This document shows, in pieces, positions 1 through 8,058 of a DNA stretch of 64,000 nucleotides. Origin of the DNA: a virus; IMG/VR virus record IMGVR_UViG_3300047171_000080, positions 1 through 64,000 of that record, one strand, 5' to 3'. Made by a program: the position numbers and the translations under genes. The number at the start of each line of letters is the position of its first letter. Positions within the stretch are counted from its first letter, which is position 1. A model generated the notes under the pieces. That model saw only the letters and a list, made by a program, of their open reading frames with translations. It made no database searches and had not been told where the DNA came from.

Positions 1-39
1 GGCGATGACGCCGATTCGCGATTCGATGCACGTATAAAG

Positions 40-76
40 AAAAAAGCGAAGGCCCAGATGCGCTCTGGACCTTCGC
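40..76 (-). terminator. Intrinsic terminator of tRNA-Asn
   Basis: Bases 46-58 pair with 64-76 (13-bp stem with one mismatch, GCGAAGG at its base). Read on the minus strand the stem is followed by a run of T. It lies just 3' of the tRNA-Asn fragment, so it is the host tRNA terminator. Confidence 0.8.
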
Positions 77-81
77 GGACA

Positions 82-126
82 TGGCTCCCGAATCTGGACT
101 CGAACCAGAGACCCGCTGATTAACAG
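82..126 (-). tRNA. 3' half of tRNA-Asn(GTT); phage attachment site
   Basis: The minus strand reads anticodon loop CTGTTAA (anticodon GTT), the 3' anticodon strand, a T arm with loop TTCGAGT, acceptor strand TTCGGGA, discriminator G and encoded CCA at 82-84. No matching 5' half (acceptor TCCCGAA or a D arm) follows to the right, and unrelated sequence begins at about 127. A tRNA cut at the anticodon loop is the usual scar of tyrosine-integrase insertion: this end keeps the spare 3' half and the restored tRNA should lie beyond the integrase at the other end. It is unlikely to be functional by itself. Confidence 0.85.
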
Positions 127-220
127 TGAGCGTATGCGGAAAGCCGCAAACCCCTGTCTTATCGGCCTTTGAATTATTTCTGCTCGAAACAATTGCGCCC
201 GTTTTGCGCCCAAGACGCGA

Positions 221-260
221 AAAGCCCTCGACCCCGCGATGTCGCGAGATCGAGGGCTTT
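221..260 (-). terminator. Terminator at end of late operon
   Basis: AAAGCCCTCGA (221-231) pairs with TCGAGGGCTTT (250-260), with a further CGCGA/TCGCG inner stem. On the minus strand the stem ends in TTTT. It follows the last late gene (stop at 314). The A and T flanks would let it work in both directions, insulating phage from tRNA. Confidence 0.75.
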
Positions 261-313
261 GGCGCCGCCACCCTGACAAGGAGGGACGATGTGGAGTCGG
301 GTGGCGCGAGCCG

Positions 314-607
314 CTAGAGCAGCTGCTCGAGACGCGTCAGCGCGATCCCGACGCCGCTCTTGATCAGATCGACGGCGGACGAATCGACCGACGAAACGGC
401 GCTGCCGGCGGCATCCGTGATGAGCGGGCGAATGAAGTCCGGCACGAACTCGAGCAGCGCCTTTTCTCCGTCGCTTGCGAGCGTCGGCACTTCCGCTTCG
501 GCGTCGCTACCGAGCGTGGTGACGAGCGACTCGCCCGCGGTCTTTGCGGCGCCGAGTAGTGTGGTGCCGAGCGACTTCGCGTCGGCGACGAGTTGGGTCG
601 TATCCAA
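314..607 (-). CDS. Small hypothetical protein, last late gene
   Basis: Encodes 97 residues from a TTG start preceded by AGGAGAA, which is why this start is preferred over the upstream ATG at 646. The protein is alanine-, serine- and leucine-rich, probably all helical, with no cysteines and no clear membrane span. Its place at the end of the lysis-side cluster suggests an accessory virion or lysis role, but I do not recognise the family. The 150 bases upstream (608-760) are non-coding and contain the palindrome GGGCTGCAGCCC. Confidence 0.6.
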   Translation of the reverse strand: MDTTQLVADAKSLGTTLLGAAKTAGESLVTTLGSDAEAEVPTLASDGEKALLEFVPDFIRPLITDAAGSAVSSVDSSAVDLIKSGVGIALTRLEQLL

Positions 608-760
608 GATGGTTCTCCTGTGCGCGCACGCGGCGCGCGGTTGCATGCGATACCGCGCGCTGACGCGGCCGTGGGCTGCAGCCCAACGTCTTGTGGCGCT
701 CTAGCCGAAGCGAGCGCGCTACCGGTTTCGGCACATCAGATGATGTCGCAAAATCGGTAG

Positions 761-1117
761 CTACGGGTTCGCCGCCTTCGCGGCTTTGAGCCCTTGGCGC
801 GCACGATACGCCGCACCGATCGCGAGCGCGATCGCGCCGAGCGCGTGCGGGGATGCGAGATAAGATGCGAACGCATAGTACGACGCGATCGAGCGCCACG
901 GATGGTCGGTGAAGTAGGCCGACCCGAGCGTCCCGATCGCGGTGAGCGATCCGAAGAATGCGGACACCGCGAACGATTTGATCGGTTCGCGCATGGGCGC
1001 CGGTACAGACATCCACGCGGCGTAGAGCGCGGCGAATGGAGACGTCGCCGGCGGCCGGACGTCGGTCGGCACGCCGTCGACGATTTCGTGCGACGGAGTT
1101 GGTGGAAGGCTACTCAT
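761..1117 (-). CDS. Putative holin-like membrane protein
   Basis: Encodes 118 residues. The first 45 are polar and proline-rich. After that come two or three short hydrophobic stretches (about residues 46-68, 78-90 and 92-104) and a basic tail. The ATG overlaps the stop of the upstream gene (ATGA). Size, topology and position among amidase and other cell-wall genes fit a holin or holin accessory protein. This is inferred from context and not from a family match. Confidence 0.55.
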   Translation of the reverse strand: MSSLPPTPSHEIVDGVPTDVRPPATSPFAALYAAWMSVPAPMREPIKSFAVSAFFGSLTAIGTLGSAYFTDHPWRSIASYYAFASYLASPHALGAIALAIGAAYRARQGLKAAKAANP

Positions 1118-1445
1118 TCGGGAACGGCCTTGTGTCGTCGAGAATCTGAAGCTGGCCCGCGCGCAAGAAAAGATGGCAGACCCACGTATTGCCTTTGGTC
1201 AAGAGCGATGGTTCAATGTGCGGCGGATCCACGGACACCAGATCCCATGCTGGTTCGAACGCATACGGTTTAAGCGGGACCTCGTGCCGTCCGAATGCAC
1301 ACGCGCATCTGAAAAAGATGCGGCGTGAACCGTCGTCAACGCGAAAGATGACGACATCGCCGATCTGGAAATCGGCCGAAATCAGTTTACTCCAGTCGGG
1401 CTCCGTTTCGAGCAGAGCGACGAGGCGCGCGGGATACGTCTTCAC
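1110..1445 (-). CDS. Hypothetical protein in lysis cluster
   Basis: Encodes 111 residues from a GTG that overlaps the upstream stop (GTGA), the coupling pattern used throughout this operon. The sequence is soluble, with a central FQIGDVVIFRVDDG segment that looks like a beta-barrel or SH3-like strand set, and two close cysteines near CACAFGRHE. No family recognised. Confidence 0.6.
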   Translation of the reverse strand: MKTYPARLVALLETEPDWSKLISADFQIGDVVIFRVDDGSRRIFFRCACAFGRHEVPLKPYAFEPAWDLVSVDPPHIEPSLLTKGNTWVCHLFLRAGQLQILDDTRPFPNE

Positions 1446-1600
1446 GGTTCTTCTCCAAACTGGAAGAACCGGCCGTCGTATTCGGCCGGTTTGAACGAGT
1501 CCATGATCGCGATCCAAACGACCAGCGCAATTCCGAATAGCGTCCACGCGAATACGAGAATCGAACCCGCGAACGCGATCGCCGAGAAGACGCGCTTCAT
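1442..1600 (-). CDS. Small single-span membrane protein
   Basis: Encodes 52 residues starting MKRVFSAIAF, with one or two hydrophobic stretches (about residues 4-36) and an acidic C-terminus. ATGA overlap with the amidase gene just upstream makes this start more likely than the upstream one. A holin, antiholin or Rz-like helper is possible; nothing in the sequence decides. Confidence 0.6.
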   Translation of the reverse strand: MKRVFSAIAFAGSILVFAWTLFGIALVVWIAIMDSFKPAEYDGRFFQFGEEP

Positions 1601-2322
1601 AGCGCGAGCTTGATTCTGTGCGCGGTCTCGCGCAGCGCATCGCCGCACTCCGTCGCAAACGCGAACGACATCTCCACGCCCGCCGGAAGCGGCGTGAAGA
1701 TCGATAGATCTCCGCGCGTGTTTCCGTCCGACGGCGTGTCGGTCCAGAAGTACGGCTCGTACGCGGCCGGAGATCCGGGGTAGTGCGCCGCCTCAGCGTG
1801 CGTCAGCACATTCATTTCGCCGTAGAACGGGTTCTCATCGAGACGCGTGCCCGAGATGTCGATATCGTATTTCTTCGCGCACGCCGCGATCGCGGCGCAC
1901 AGCCACGTAAGCCCCGTGACCGTCACGGGATCGGGGCCGAAGTTTTGCGGCGTCGCGCCGTCCATGCCGGCGAGGCAGATCCCGATCGCGCCCGTGTTGC
2001 GATGATACGTGTGCGCCGCGTAGTTCGCGCTGAGCGTGCTGCGCGCGTTGTCGCGCACGTCGTGCGTCGTGACGATTTCGTAATGCCCGGCCTTTTCGAG
2101 AATCATCACGTTGTAGTCGGCGAACTCCGAGCACATGCCGGCGACGGACCAGTGCGCGTAGATGCGCGTAATATCCGGATCTTCGTACGTGCCCGAGTCC
2201 GTGCGATTGCCCGCGCTCACGCTGGGCAACGTTTTCATGAACGCGCGCGCCGCGTCGACGATCGCCGGATCGATCGATTCGTCCAGTTTGAATGCGCCGA
2301 GCGGATTGAATGTTTCACTCAT
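1597..2322 (-). CDS. Endolysin, N-acetylmuramoyl-L-alanine amidase
   Basis: Encodes 241 residues of the Amidase_2 (PGRP-like zinc amidase) type, which cut the lactyl-amide bond between MurNAc and L-alanine in peptidoglycan. Visible family features are the first zinc-ligand region IYAHWS (H57), the AAHTYHRNTGAIGICLAG block and the later VLTHAEA segment. The start ATG overlaps the upstream stop by eight bases; the in-frame extension upstream is a shadow of that gene. There is no signal peptide, so a holin is needed for release. Confidence 0.85.
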   Translation of the reverse strand: MSETFNPLGAFKLDESIDPAIVDAARAFMKTLPSVSAGNRTDSGTYEDPDITRIYAHWSVAGMCSEFADYNVMILEKAGHYEIVTTHDVRDNARSTLSANYAAHTYHRNTGAIGICLAGMDGATPQNFGPDPVTVTGLTWLCAAIAACAKKYDIDISGTRLDENPFYGEMNVLTHAEAAHYPGSPAAYEPYFWTDTPSDGNTRGDLSIFTPLPAGVEMSFAFATECGDALRETAHRIKLAL

Positions 2323-3043
2323 CGAGAAGTGCCGCCCATCCGTTCGCACGATCGACCGCGCCGACGCCGTACTTCCAGTTGCCCTTGACGCCGTCGCGCA
2401 GTGCGATCGCCATCGCGCCCTCGTAGCCCGTGTTATAGGCTTCGAAGCCGAGAATGTCGGGATCGCCGTTGGGTACGAGCTTCGCGAGCGCCGGGTTCGC
2501 CGCGAAATCTTTGCGCGCGCGCTCGAGATTATTCCGGAGAATGCTCGCCGCGAAGTCGACGCCGTACAGCGGATCAAGCAGCTTGTCGATAATCTGCGAG
2601 TCGGTGAGCTTTGCGAATTGCGGATCGCCCTTCGCCGTCGTGACGTCTTCTTGCTCGATGCCGACGTCTTCGTGATCGAGCGCTTGCGCGGCCGTCTCGC
2701 CCGGCTTGGCGTCTTGGCGATTCGGGTTGATCGCCTTCGCATCGTCGCGTGACTCGCCGTCGAGTAACGACTGCAGTTGCGAAAGCCTCACGCGATTCTG
2801 CGCAGCCGATTTCACGATGATGCCCGCGAGCGCAACGGCCTGCGATTTCGTCACTTGGTGAATCACGCCGCCGGTCGTCGGCAGCGGTCCGATCGCGATC
2901 GTGCGCGACTCGATCAGCTGCGCGAGAACGGTGATCTTGTCCGGTGCCGGCTTCGTCGGCGTCGCGACGATCGGAAGCGGCGGATGCGGCCGCGTAAGTA
3001 TGATGAGCAGCGATTGAAAAAGGCTCTTGATGAACGTCAGCAC
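2315..3043 (-). CDS. Membrane-anchored transglycosylase-like protein
   Basis: Encodes 242 residues from a GTG start. Residues 4-18 form a hydrophobic N-terminal anchor followed by a proline-rich stretch. The C-terminal third has PLYGVDFAASILRNNLERA and FEAYNTGYEGA, resembling the AYNxG signature of lysozyme-fold lytic transglycosylases. I infer a cell-wall glycan-cleaving role. The catalytic glutamate cannot be assigned with confidence. It lies between the L,D-transpeptidase-like gene and the amidase with overlapping ends. Confidence 0.5.
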   Translation of the reverse strand: MLTFIKSLFQSLLIILTRPHPPLPIVATPTKPAPDKITVLAQLIESRTIAIGPLPTTGGVIHQVTKSQAVALAGIIVKSAAQNRVRLSQLQSLLDGESRDDAKAINPNRQDAKPGETAAQALDHEDVGIEQEDVTTAKGDPQFAKLTDSQIIDKLLDPLYGVDFAASILRNNLERARKDFAANPALAKLVPNGDPDILGFEAYNTGYEGAMAIALRDGVKGNWKYGVGAVDRANGWAALLDE

Positions 3044-3588
3044 GCGAGCTCCAACGGGTCGCCGATGATCGTGTAGACGACCGTTTCCGAATCCAGCTGC
3101 GGCTTCAAGAACGCGACGAGGCGCGCGAGATCCGCGTTATGCAGCCGCGTGCAGCCTTCGGTCTTGCAAAGTTCTTGATAGGCCGCAAACGGGTCTGGAG
3201 CGTTGCTACCGCCGCCGTGGCACATGATGCCGCCGCGGCCGAAGACCGCGAGCTGCCCGATCTTGCCGACGATGCCACCGATCTCGACACCGTTCGCATT
3301 TTCGCCCGACGCATGATGGCTCGCAACGAGCTTCGCGAGTAGCGCTTCGTCGATGTCGCTGACGTCGATTTGCGCGGAGCCCTCGCTCGCGATCGGCGCA
3401 AACTGTTCGATGCTCGTGAGTACGAAATGACCCGGTGGACACCATCCGTCGTGACCGTAGCCCGGGCCGCCCCAGGCGTCGCCGCCCGCTTCGAACTCGA
3501 GATCTCCGAACGAGTCGGTCGCGATCGCACCATTGGGATCAAATACTTTGTATTTTGCGTTGGGACGATCGAAAATTACGTGCAGCAT
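3037..3588 (-). CDS. L,D-transpeptidase (YkuD)-like protein
   Basis: Encodes 183 residues. The motif region MCHGGGSN (H124) followed 22 residues later by TEGCTRLHNADL (C146, R148) matches the HxnSxGCxR active site of YkuD-fold L,D-transpeptidases, which form or exchange 3-3 peptide cross-links through the cysteine. There is no signal peptide. In a phage this could cut or reshape the wall or be carried in the virion. The fold assignment is reasonable; the exact activity is inference. Confidence 0.65.
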   Translation of the reverse strand: MLHVIFDRPNAKYKVFDPNGAIATDSFGDLEFEAGGDAWGGPGYGHDGWCPPGHFVLTSIEQFAPIASEGSAQIDVSDIDEALLAKLVASHHASGENANGVEIGGIVGKIGQLAVFGRGGIMCHGGGSNAPDPFAAYQELCKTEGCTRLHNADLARLVAFLKPQLDSETVVYTIIGDPLELAC

Positions 3589-3608
3589 CGCATCTCCTCA
3601 TGGGCAAG

Positions 3609-3633
3609 AAAAAAAGCCCTCGCGAGCGAGAGC
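3609..3633 (-). terminator. Intrinsic terminator inside late operon
   Basis: On the minus strand GCTCTCG-CTCG-CGAGGGC (7-bp stem with one G-T pair, 4-nt loop) is followed by seven T. It lies between the gene at 3658-4119 and the L,D-transpeptidase-like gene, so it may lower lysis-gene expression unless antitermination acts. Confidence 0.7.
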
Positions 3634-3657
3634 CTGTAGGTGTTTGGGTCGACGGCT

Positions 3658-4119
3658 TTAGCGGGTGACGATCGGTCGAGGCGTCGGCGTCGGACCGCAC
3701 GACTTGTTGTAATCCGCCTCGAGCTCGCCGATGTAGTCGCGAATGCCCGTCGCCTTACTCGAGTCGGCGTCGGCGAGATGCGTCCACGTGCCCGAGACGC
3801 CGGCGATGTCCCGGGCAAGATACGGATCGGTGATTTTCGCGCGCGCGAAGTCTCCAACAATTCTCGCCCACAGAAGCGATGCACGATTCTCGTCGTCGGC
3901 GTGCGAATCGTCGAGGCTAGCGGTGCGCGTGTAGTACGTGAGGACGTCGGCTGAGCGCGCGCGCAGCGAGTCGCAATCGCGGGCGTGAACGTATTGCTCG
4001 TCGTCGTAGATGCTGCGCACGTTCCACCATGCGGATATCGATGCAAGCGCGAGCGCGATGATCACGAGCGGCGCATTGTTGCGCATCCACGAATCGAATG
4101 CGGCGTACGCTTTGTTCAT
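3658..4119 (-). CDS. Single-span membrane protein
   Basis: Encodes 153 residues: short basic N-terminus, one transmembrane helix (about residues 18-33), then a predicted helical region with acidic patches and a proline-threonine tail (PTPTPRP). The layout resembles Rz-type spanins, though no lipobox partner is obvious. Starts at an ATG overlapping the upstream stop. Confidence 0.6.
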   Translation of the reverse strand: MNKAYAAFDSWMRNNAPLVIIALALASISAWWNVRSIYDDEQYVHARDCDSLRARSADVLTYYTRTASLDDSHADDENRASLLWARIVGDFARAKITDPYLARDIAGVSGTWTHLADADSSKATGIRDYIGELEADYNKSCGPTPTPRPIVTR

Positions 4120-4355
4120 ATTGCCACCTCATCGACTAGTACAGCAGCGTCTTCGGGAATTTCGACGGTGCGATGAGCCTTGGCGAGCGATCGCAGTATG
4201 AGCGCACGCGCAACTGGGCCGATCGCCCATCCGCCAGCAGCGGTGAGAATTGTGTGAAACCAAAAGCGATCGGCGAGCCCGATCGCGCCGCCCGCCTGCG
4301 CGTATACGATGACGATGATCCCGTAGACGGCGAGAAATATCGACGAGATCGTCAC
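4116..4355 (-). CDS. Two-span membrane protein, possible holin
   Basis: Encodes 79 residues from a GTG overlapping the upstream TGA (GTGA). Two hydrophobic helices (about residues 3-20 and 31-50) are followed by an acidic C-terminus. A longer reading frame exists upstream but its upper part is out-of-frame shadow of the next gene and contains no usable start near the coding part. Class II holins look like this. Confidence 0.55.
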   Translation of the reverse strand: MTISSIFLAVYGIIVIVYAQAGGAIGLADRFWFHTILTAAGGWAIGPVARALILRSLAKAHRTVEIPEDAAVLVDEVAI

Positions 4356-4750
4356 GGGGATTGCGGCGACGTCATATCCGATGCGTTCAACGATGTGGTC
4401 GACGAGTGGTCGGTCGGAGACGGTGTAGTACGAGTACCGTCCAGTGATGGGGGTAAGTACGCCGTCGGAATTTTGATCGTGTCGACGATCGGCGCCGTCT
4501 CCACGCGCAGCGGCCCCAGTTGAATCGCGATCTTGTTCGACGCGAGCACTCGTTCGAGGATCGATTTCCCGGTCTCGAAGACTCCGAGTGCGGTCATCGC
4601 GATCGGAATGAGCGAACTGTGCTGCAGATGATCGAAACCGAACTCGTAGACCAACAGAAACGTCCCGATCAACGTCGCGAGGCGATATCGCGATACTGAG
4701 CCCAAGCGCGGCGGCGGATTGGAAGATGAGCCCGGCGACTGATTTTGCAC
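4352..4750 (-). CDS. Membrane-associated hypothetical protein
   Basis: Encodes 132 residues from a GTG preceded by a GGGAG-rich ribosome site. A proline-rich N-terminus is followed by hydrophobic segments (about residues 25-40 and 46-56) and a serine- and threonine-rich tail. No family recognised. The 100 bases between it and the fibre gene show no gene. Confidence 0.55.
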   Translation of the reverse strand: MQNQSPGSSSNPPPRLGSVSRYRLATLIGTFLLVYEFGFDHLQHSSLIPIAMTALGVFETGKSILERVLASNKIAIQLGPLRVETAPIVDTIKIPTAYLPPSLDGTRTTPSPTDHSSTTSLNASDMTSPQSP

Positions 4751-4854
4751 TCAAAGCCCTCAACTCCCGAAACGATGATGACTTTTTGGCAACTCGCGCG
4801 CAGCCATCATCGAACGTCGCCCGCGAGGATATCTTTGTAGTGATGACCACGGCG

Positions 4855-5967
4855 CTACGCAATGCGCGTCGCCGTGATAACGAGTAGCCCCGCGGTGCCT
4901 TCTTGCGACATACTCCCCGAGTTGACGAACGTGACCGTCGCTTCTGGTGTGTCGCCGCTCGCCGCCTCACCCGTGATGTCGATATATTGCACCTGCGAAG
5001 CGGCACCGTTGGTGATCGTGCCCTCTTGGTTTATCGAACATCCGGTAAGCGCGATGCGAATGTTGCCGTTGAGCACACCGCACGATGCATAGGCGATGAC
5101 GCGCCACGTTCCGGTTCCGAGCGGCCCCAGCTGCACGCTCGTCGATGTGAGGGACCCGATGCGCACGACCCCTGGCACGGCTGAGCTTCCGACTCCTCCG
5201 GCGGGCCCAGGGGGCCCTGGCTCGCCCTGCAAGCCCATACTGCCTTGCTGGCCCTGCGGGCCCGTCTCGCCAGGGGGCCCGACCGTTCCGCTGACCGCGA
5301 TCGTAATGCGGCCTTCGCTATCGCGCCCGATCGTAACGTTTGATCCAGCGCCGATGATCGTCTGCGCACCGGTGCCGCCGTTGAGCGATGAGACCGTCTC
5401 GCCAATGAAGTCTTCAAGTACCGTCGCAAGATTCGGAAACAGATAAGTAATCGTGCATTGCGTGCCTTCCGTCGCGCCGGGCGGCACCGAAATCGTCGCG
5501 AACGCGCTATAACCTGTCGGCGCGGCAGGAGCGTTCGTCGCCGACGACCCTTGCGTGTACTCGTACTCGAGGCTATCGACGTAGGAATAACCGTTGCCGG
5601 GCGTCGGTCCACTGCCGCTGTTGAATTCGACAGCGTGCTCGTTCGTCGTGATCTGCACTGGCGCAATCGAAATGAGATCGATGCGCGGCGTGCTACCGGT
5701 GTTCGGCGGGATCGTGTACGTTCGCGCGGGAGCGTCCGAGCAATAGAGCCCCTTGACGAAAGCGACCCCGCTGCCTCCGATCGAAAGCGAAAGCGCACTC
5801 GACGACGGCGTGACGACGATGTTGTTTGCGGCGAGAAAGATATTCTGCTGCGCGAACAGCATCGCGAGCACGTTTCCCACGAAGAACCGATGGTTATAGC
5901 TGTCGTCGTTGAGCATCGCTACGGTGACGATCTCTTGGTTTTGATACTGCTCAAACTGGATGCCCAT
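4855..5967 (-). CDS. Tail fibre with collagen-like repeats
   Basis: Encodes 370 residues. The N-terminal 150 residues are beta-rich and would attach to the baseplate. Residues about 228-255 hold Gly-X-Y triplets (GPPGETGPQGQQ, GEPGPPGPAG), the collagen-like trimer stalk common in phage fibres, followed by a compact C-terminal head of about 110 residues that probably contacts the host. Directly downstream of the tail protein I gene. Confidence 0.8.
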   Translation of the reverse strand: MGIQFEQYQNQEIVTVAMLNDDSYNHRFFVGNVLAMLFAQQNIFLAANNIVVTPSSSALSLSIGGSGVAFVKGLYCSDAPARTYTIPPNTGSTPRIDLISIAPVQITTNEHAVEFNSGSGPTPGNGYSYVDSLEYEYTQGSSATNAPAAPTGYSAFATISVPPGATEGTQCTITYLFPNLATVLEDFIGETVSSLNGGTGAQTIIGAGSNVTIGRDSEGRITIAVSGTVGPPGETGPQGQQGSMGLQGEPGPPGPAGGVGSSAVPGVVRIGSLTSTSVQLGPLGTGTWRVIAYASCGVLNGNIRIALTGCSINQEGTITNGAASQVQYIDITGEAASGDTPEATVTFVNSGSMSQEGTAGLLVITATRIA

Positions 5968-6872
5968 TACGATACGACTCCCGATGTGGCGTAGACCGGC
6001 TTCGTGCCGATCGCTTTGATGCTGCGCACGAGCGCGTCGAATTGGGCCGAGAGCGGATTTTCAAACGTGTACGTCGATCCGCCGAGAATGGTCGTGGTGC
6101 CGAGATACGACGTGCCGAGTGTCCACGCGGGCTTATTGCTTGGGTAAGCAAACAGGATGCAGAATTGCGGCGGCGCAATCCCGACGGCCGCGGCGAGCTG
6201 CGGATTCGTCTGCTGATCGAAGACGGTGATCGTCGCGGCCGTGAAGCCGATCGCGGTCACGTAATCAGTGACCACGCCTTGCACGCAATCGTACGTCGTG
6301 AGGAGCAGCGTGAGACGCCGCACGATGCGATAGATATACGACGCGTCGCTCTCGACGACGCCCGTATTCATGTTGACGACGCGTGGAAAGGACGATCCGA
6401 GAAAGTCTTCGACCCACGAGTCGATCTCGGTGCCCGAAGACGTGAACAGCCGCATTGCAGCGAGCGTGCTGTCGATTTGCGAGTCGAGTGCCGCAAGAGT
6501 GGCCGCGAGCCCCGTCGCGAGTGCGTAGGCGACACCGCCCGGGCTGCGCGCTGCATCGCTAAACCATCCGCGCGGCCAGAGCTCGATCTGTGCGCCGATG
6601 TATCCGGCTTGCGAAAGCGCAGGCGATCGATAGCCGGCTACGGTTACCGCGGTCGTCGAGCCGTCAACGTTCGCGGTGAAGATCTGCGGCTCGGGCGGCG
6701 CCTGCTGACCAAAAAACGCCGCAGTGCAGCTCGCGCCGGCATCGGGCGACACGGCGACGTAACCGCCAGGTGTCGTATAGGCTTGCGAGGTGCCTTCGAC
6801 CGTACCGACGATGGTCACGAGAATGCCCGACGGCAGCGCGTTGACGCCCGTTTCGTCGAAGAATTGCAGCAT
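5967..6872 (-). CDS. Baseplate/tail protein I-like
   Basis: Encodes 301 residues. Position directly after the J-like baseplate gene and before the fibre is that of gpI / Mu gp48-type wedge proteins. Residues 10-75 form an Ig-like or carboxypeptidase-regulatory-like strand set, the middle is helical with ALATGLAATLAALDSQIDS, and the C-terminus has VRSIKAIGTKPVYATS, as in this family. Assignment rests on context plus general resemblance. Confidence 0.65.
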   Translation of the reverse strand: MLQFFDETGVNALPSGILVTIVGTVEGTSQAYTTPGGYVAVSPDAGASCTAAFFGQQAPPEPQIFTANVDGSTTAVTVAGYRSPALSQAGYIGAQIELWPRGWFSDAARSPGGVAYALATGLAATLAALDSQIDSTLAAMRLFTSSGTEIDSWVEDFLGSSFPRVVNMNTGVVESDASYIYRIVRRLTLLLTTYDCVQGVVTDYVTAIGFTAATITVFDQQTNPQLAAAVGIAPPQFCILFAYPSNKPAWTLGTSYLGTTTILGGSTYTFENPLSAQFDALVRSIKAIGTKPVYATSGVVS

Positions 6873-6874
6873 CG

Positions 6875-8050
6875 CTACGTCGACGCCGTGATTGTGCCCG
6901 CGACGATCTGCGTTGCGAATGGTGCGACGATATCGGTCCCGCTTTCGCCGTTGAGCACAAGATTATCGATGTTGGTCACGCCCGCGACGCCGAAAAGCAC
7001 GGCGTAGCAGCGGCCGTAGGAAAGCGTCGTGGTGCCACCCGCAGCGTTGAGGCCGATCGCATCAATGAATGCACCGAGCGCGGCTTCTGTCGCGGCGACC
7101 CATTGCGCTTGCGTCTGCCCTGCCGGCGGAGTGCCGCTGAGCGTGTAGGTCGCGTTGATCGTAAGCAACGTAGGTGCGATCACATCGTACGAAATGCCGA
7201 TTGGGCGCACTTTCGCAATTGCGGCGCTAACGTTTTGGATTAAGACGCTGCCCGGCCCACTCGACTGGCCTTGCACGTTGACGACGACTGTGAAGAATCC
7301 ATCGGGATTCTCAGAGCCGTTGGGGTTGATTCCGTCGCCGACCGAAAACGTGAGATTGTCCTGTACGCTCTGGATCGCACCGACGATCGAAGCCGGAGCG
7401 CCGGAGCGCTGGCCTGAGAACGTCGACGCGAACCGCGCCTTCATCGCTGCGTCGGTTTCGGTATCGCTGCCGTTCGTAAACGCAACGGGGTTCGTGAACG
7501 TGAACGATGCGGTAAGCGGTTGCGATCCCGGACCGCTGTAGATCAGAAAGACCGAGTTCGCCGGCGTATTCGAGATCGATCCCGCCGTCTGGCTCACAAC
7601 GGAGATGGCGATCGATGACTGACCGACCGCGAGCACGTACGCGTTGAGGGTCGCGTTATAGGCGGCTTGCGTCGTATCCGCGATGACGAGGAACGGAATG
7701 CTATCCGGATTGAGCAGCGTCGATCCGACGGGAATGTAGACGGCCGTCGTGACAGGCGATTGCGTCGATGCTTCGACGGATCCCGACGACGACACCGCGC
7801 CGAGCCTGACCAAGGAAAACGGTGCGCAGAACGAGTCGACGTCGGCGCCGAAACACGTCGCGAGCCGCGCAACCGAAGCGACGTACGCCGTCTGCTGCTC
7901 TTGCTGCACGCCGAGTAGCGCGACGGCGTTAAAAATCGCGCCTAGCGGCTCGCCCGGCGCCGTTCCGGCGGGAAGCGTTGCCTGCGAGCTATACTGCTCC
8001 GACTCGAGCTGCTGGAGTTCGCTAAACGTTTGCTGCGTGAGAAACGCCAT
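6875..8050 (-). CDS. Baseplate J-like protein
   Basis: Encodes 391 residues of the Mu gp47 / P2 J type that forms the baseplate wedge ring. Characteristic parts are the helical N-terminus with DVDSFCAPFSLVRLGA, the beta central domain (PVGSTLLNPDSIPFLV), the SDTETDAAMKARF block with the segment on to SIVGAIQSVQDN, and a C-terminal part with GQTQAQWVAATEAALGAFI. Gene order J-I-fibre supports the call. Confidence 0.85.
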   Translation of the reverse strand: MAFLTQQTFSELQQLESEQYSSQATLPAGTAPGEPLGAIFNAVALLGVQQEQQTAYVASVARLATCFGADVDSFCAPFSLVRLGAVSSSGSVEASTQSPVTTAVYIPVGSTLLNPDSIPFLVIADTTQAAYNATLNAYVLAVGQSSIAISVVSQTAGSISNTPANSVFLIYSGPGSQPLTASFTFTNPVAFTNGSDTETDAAMKARFASTFSGQRSGAPASIVGAIQSVQDNLTFSVGDGINPNGSENPDGFFTVVVNVQGQSSGPGSVLIQNVSAAIAKVRPIGISYDVIAPTLLTINATYTLSGTPPAGQTQAQWVAATEAALGAFIDAIGLNAAGGTTTLSYGRCYAVLFGVAGVTNIDNLVLNGESGTDIVAPFATQIVAGTITAST

Positions 8051-8058
8051 GCGACCCC

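Noticed and set aside
82-126. Functional tRNA-Asn in the window
   Set aside because: The 5' half is absent, so it cannot fold into a tRNA by itself.
239-3588. Long plus-strand frames opposite the lysis genes
   Set aside because: They are arginine-rich shadows of well-supported minus-strand genes, a common effect of high GC content.
4356-5006. 296-residue membrane protein from 4116 to 5006
   Set aside because: The upper 200 residues are out-of-frame shadow of the neighbouring genes; only the part after 4355 has coding character.
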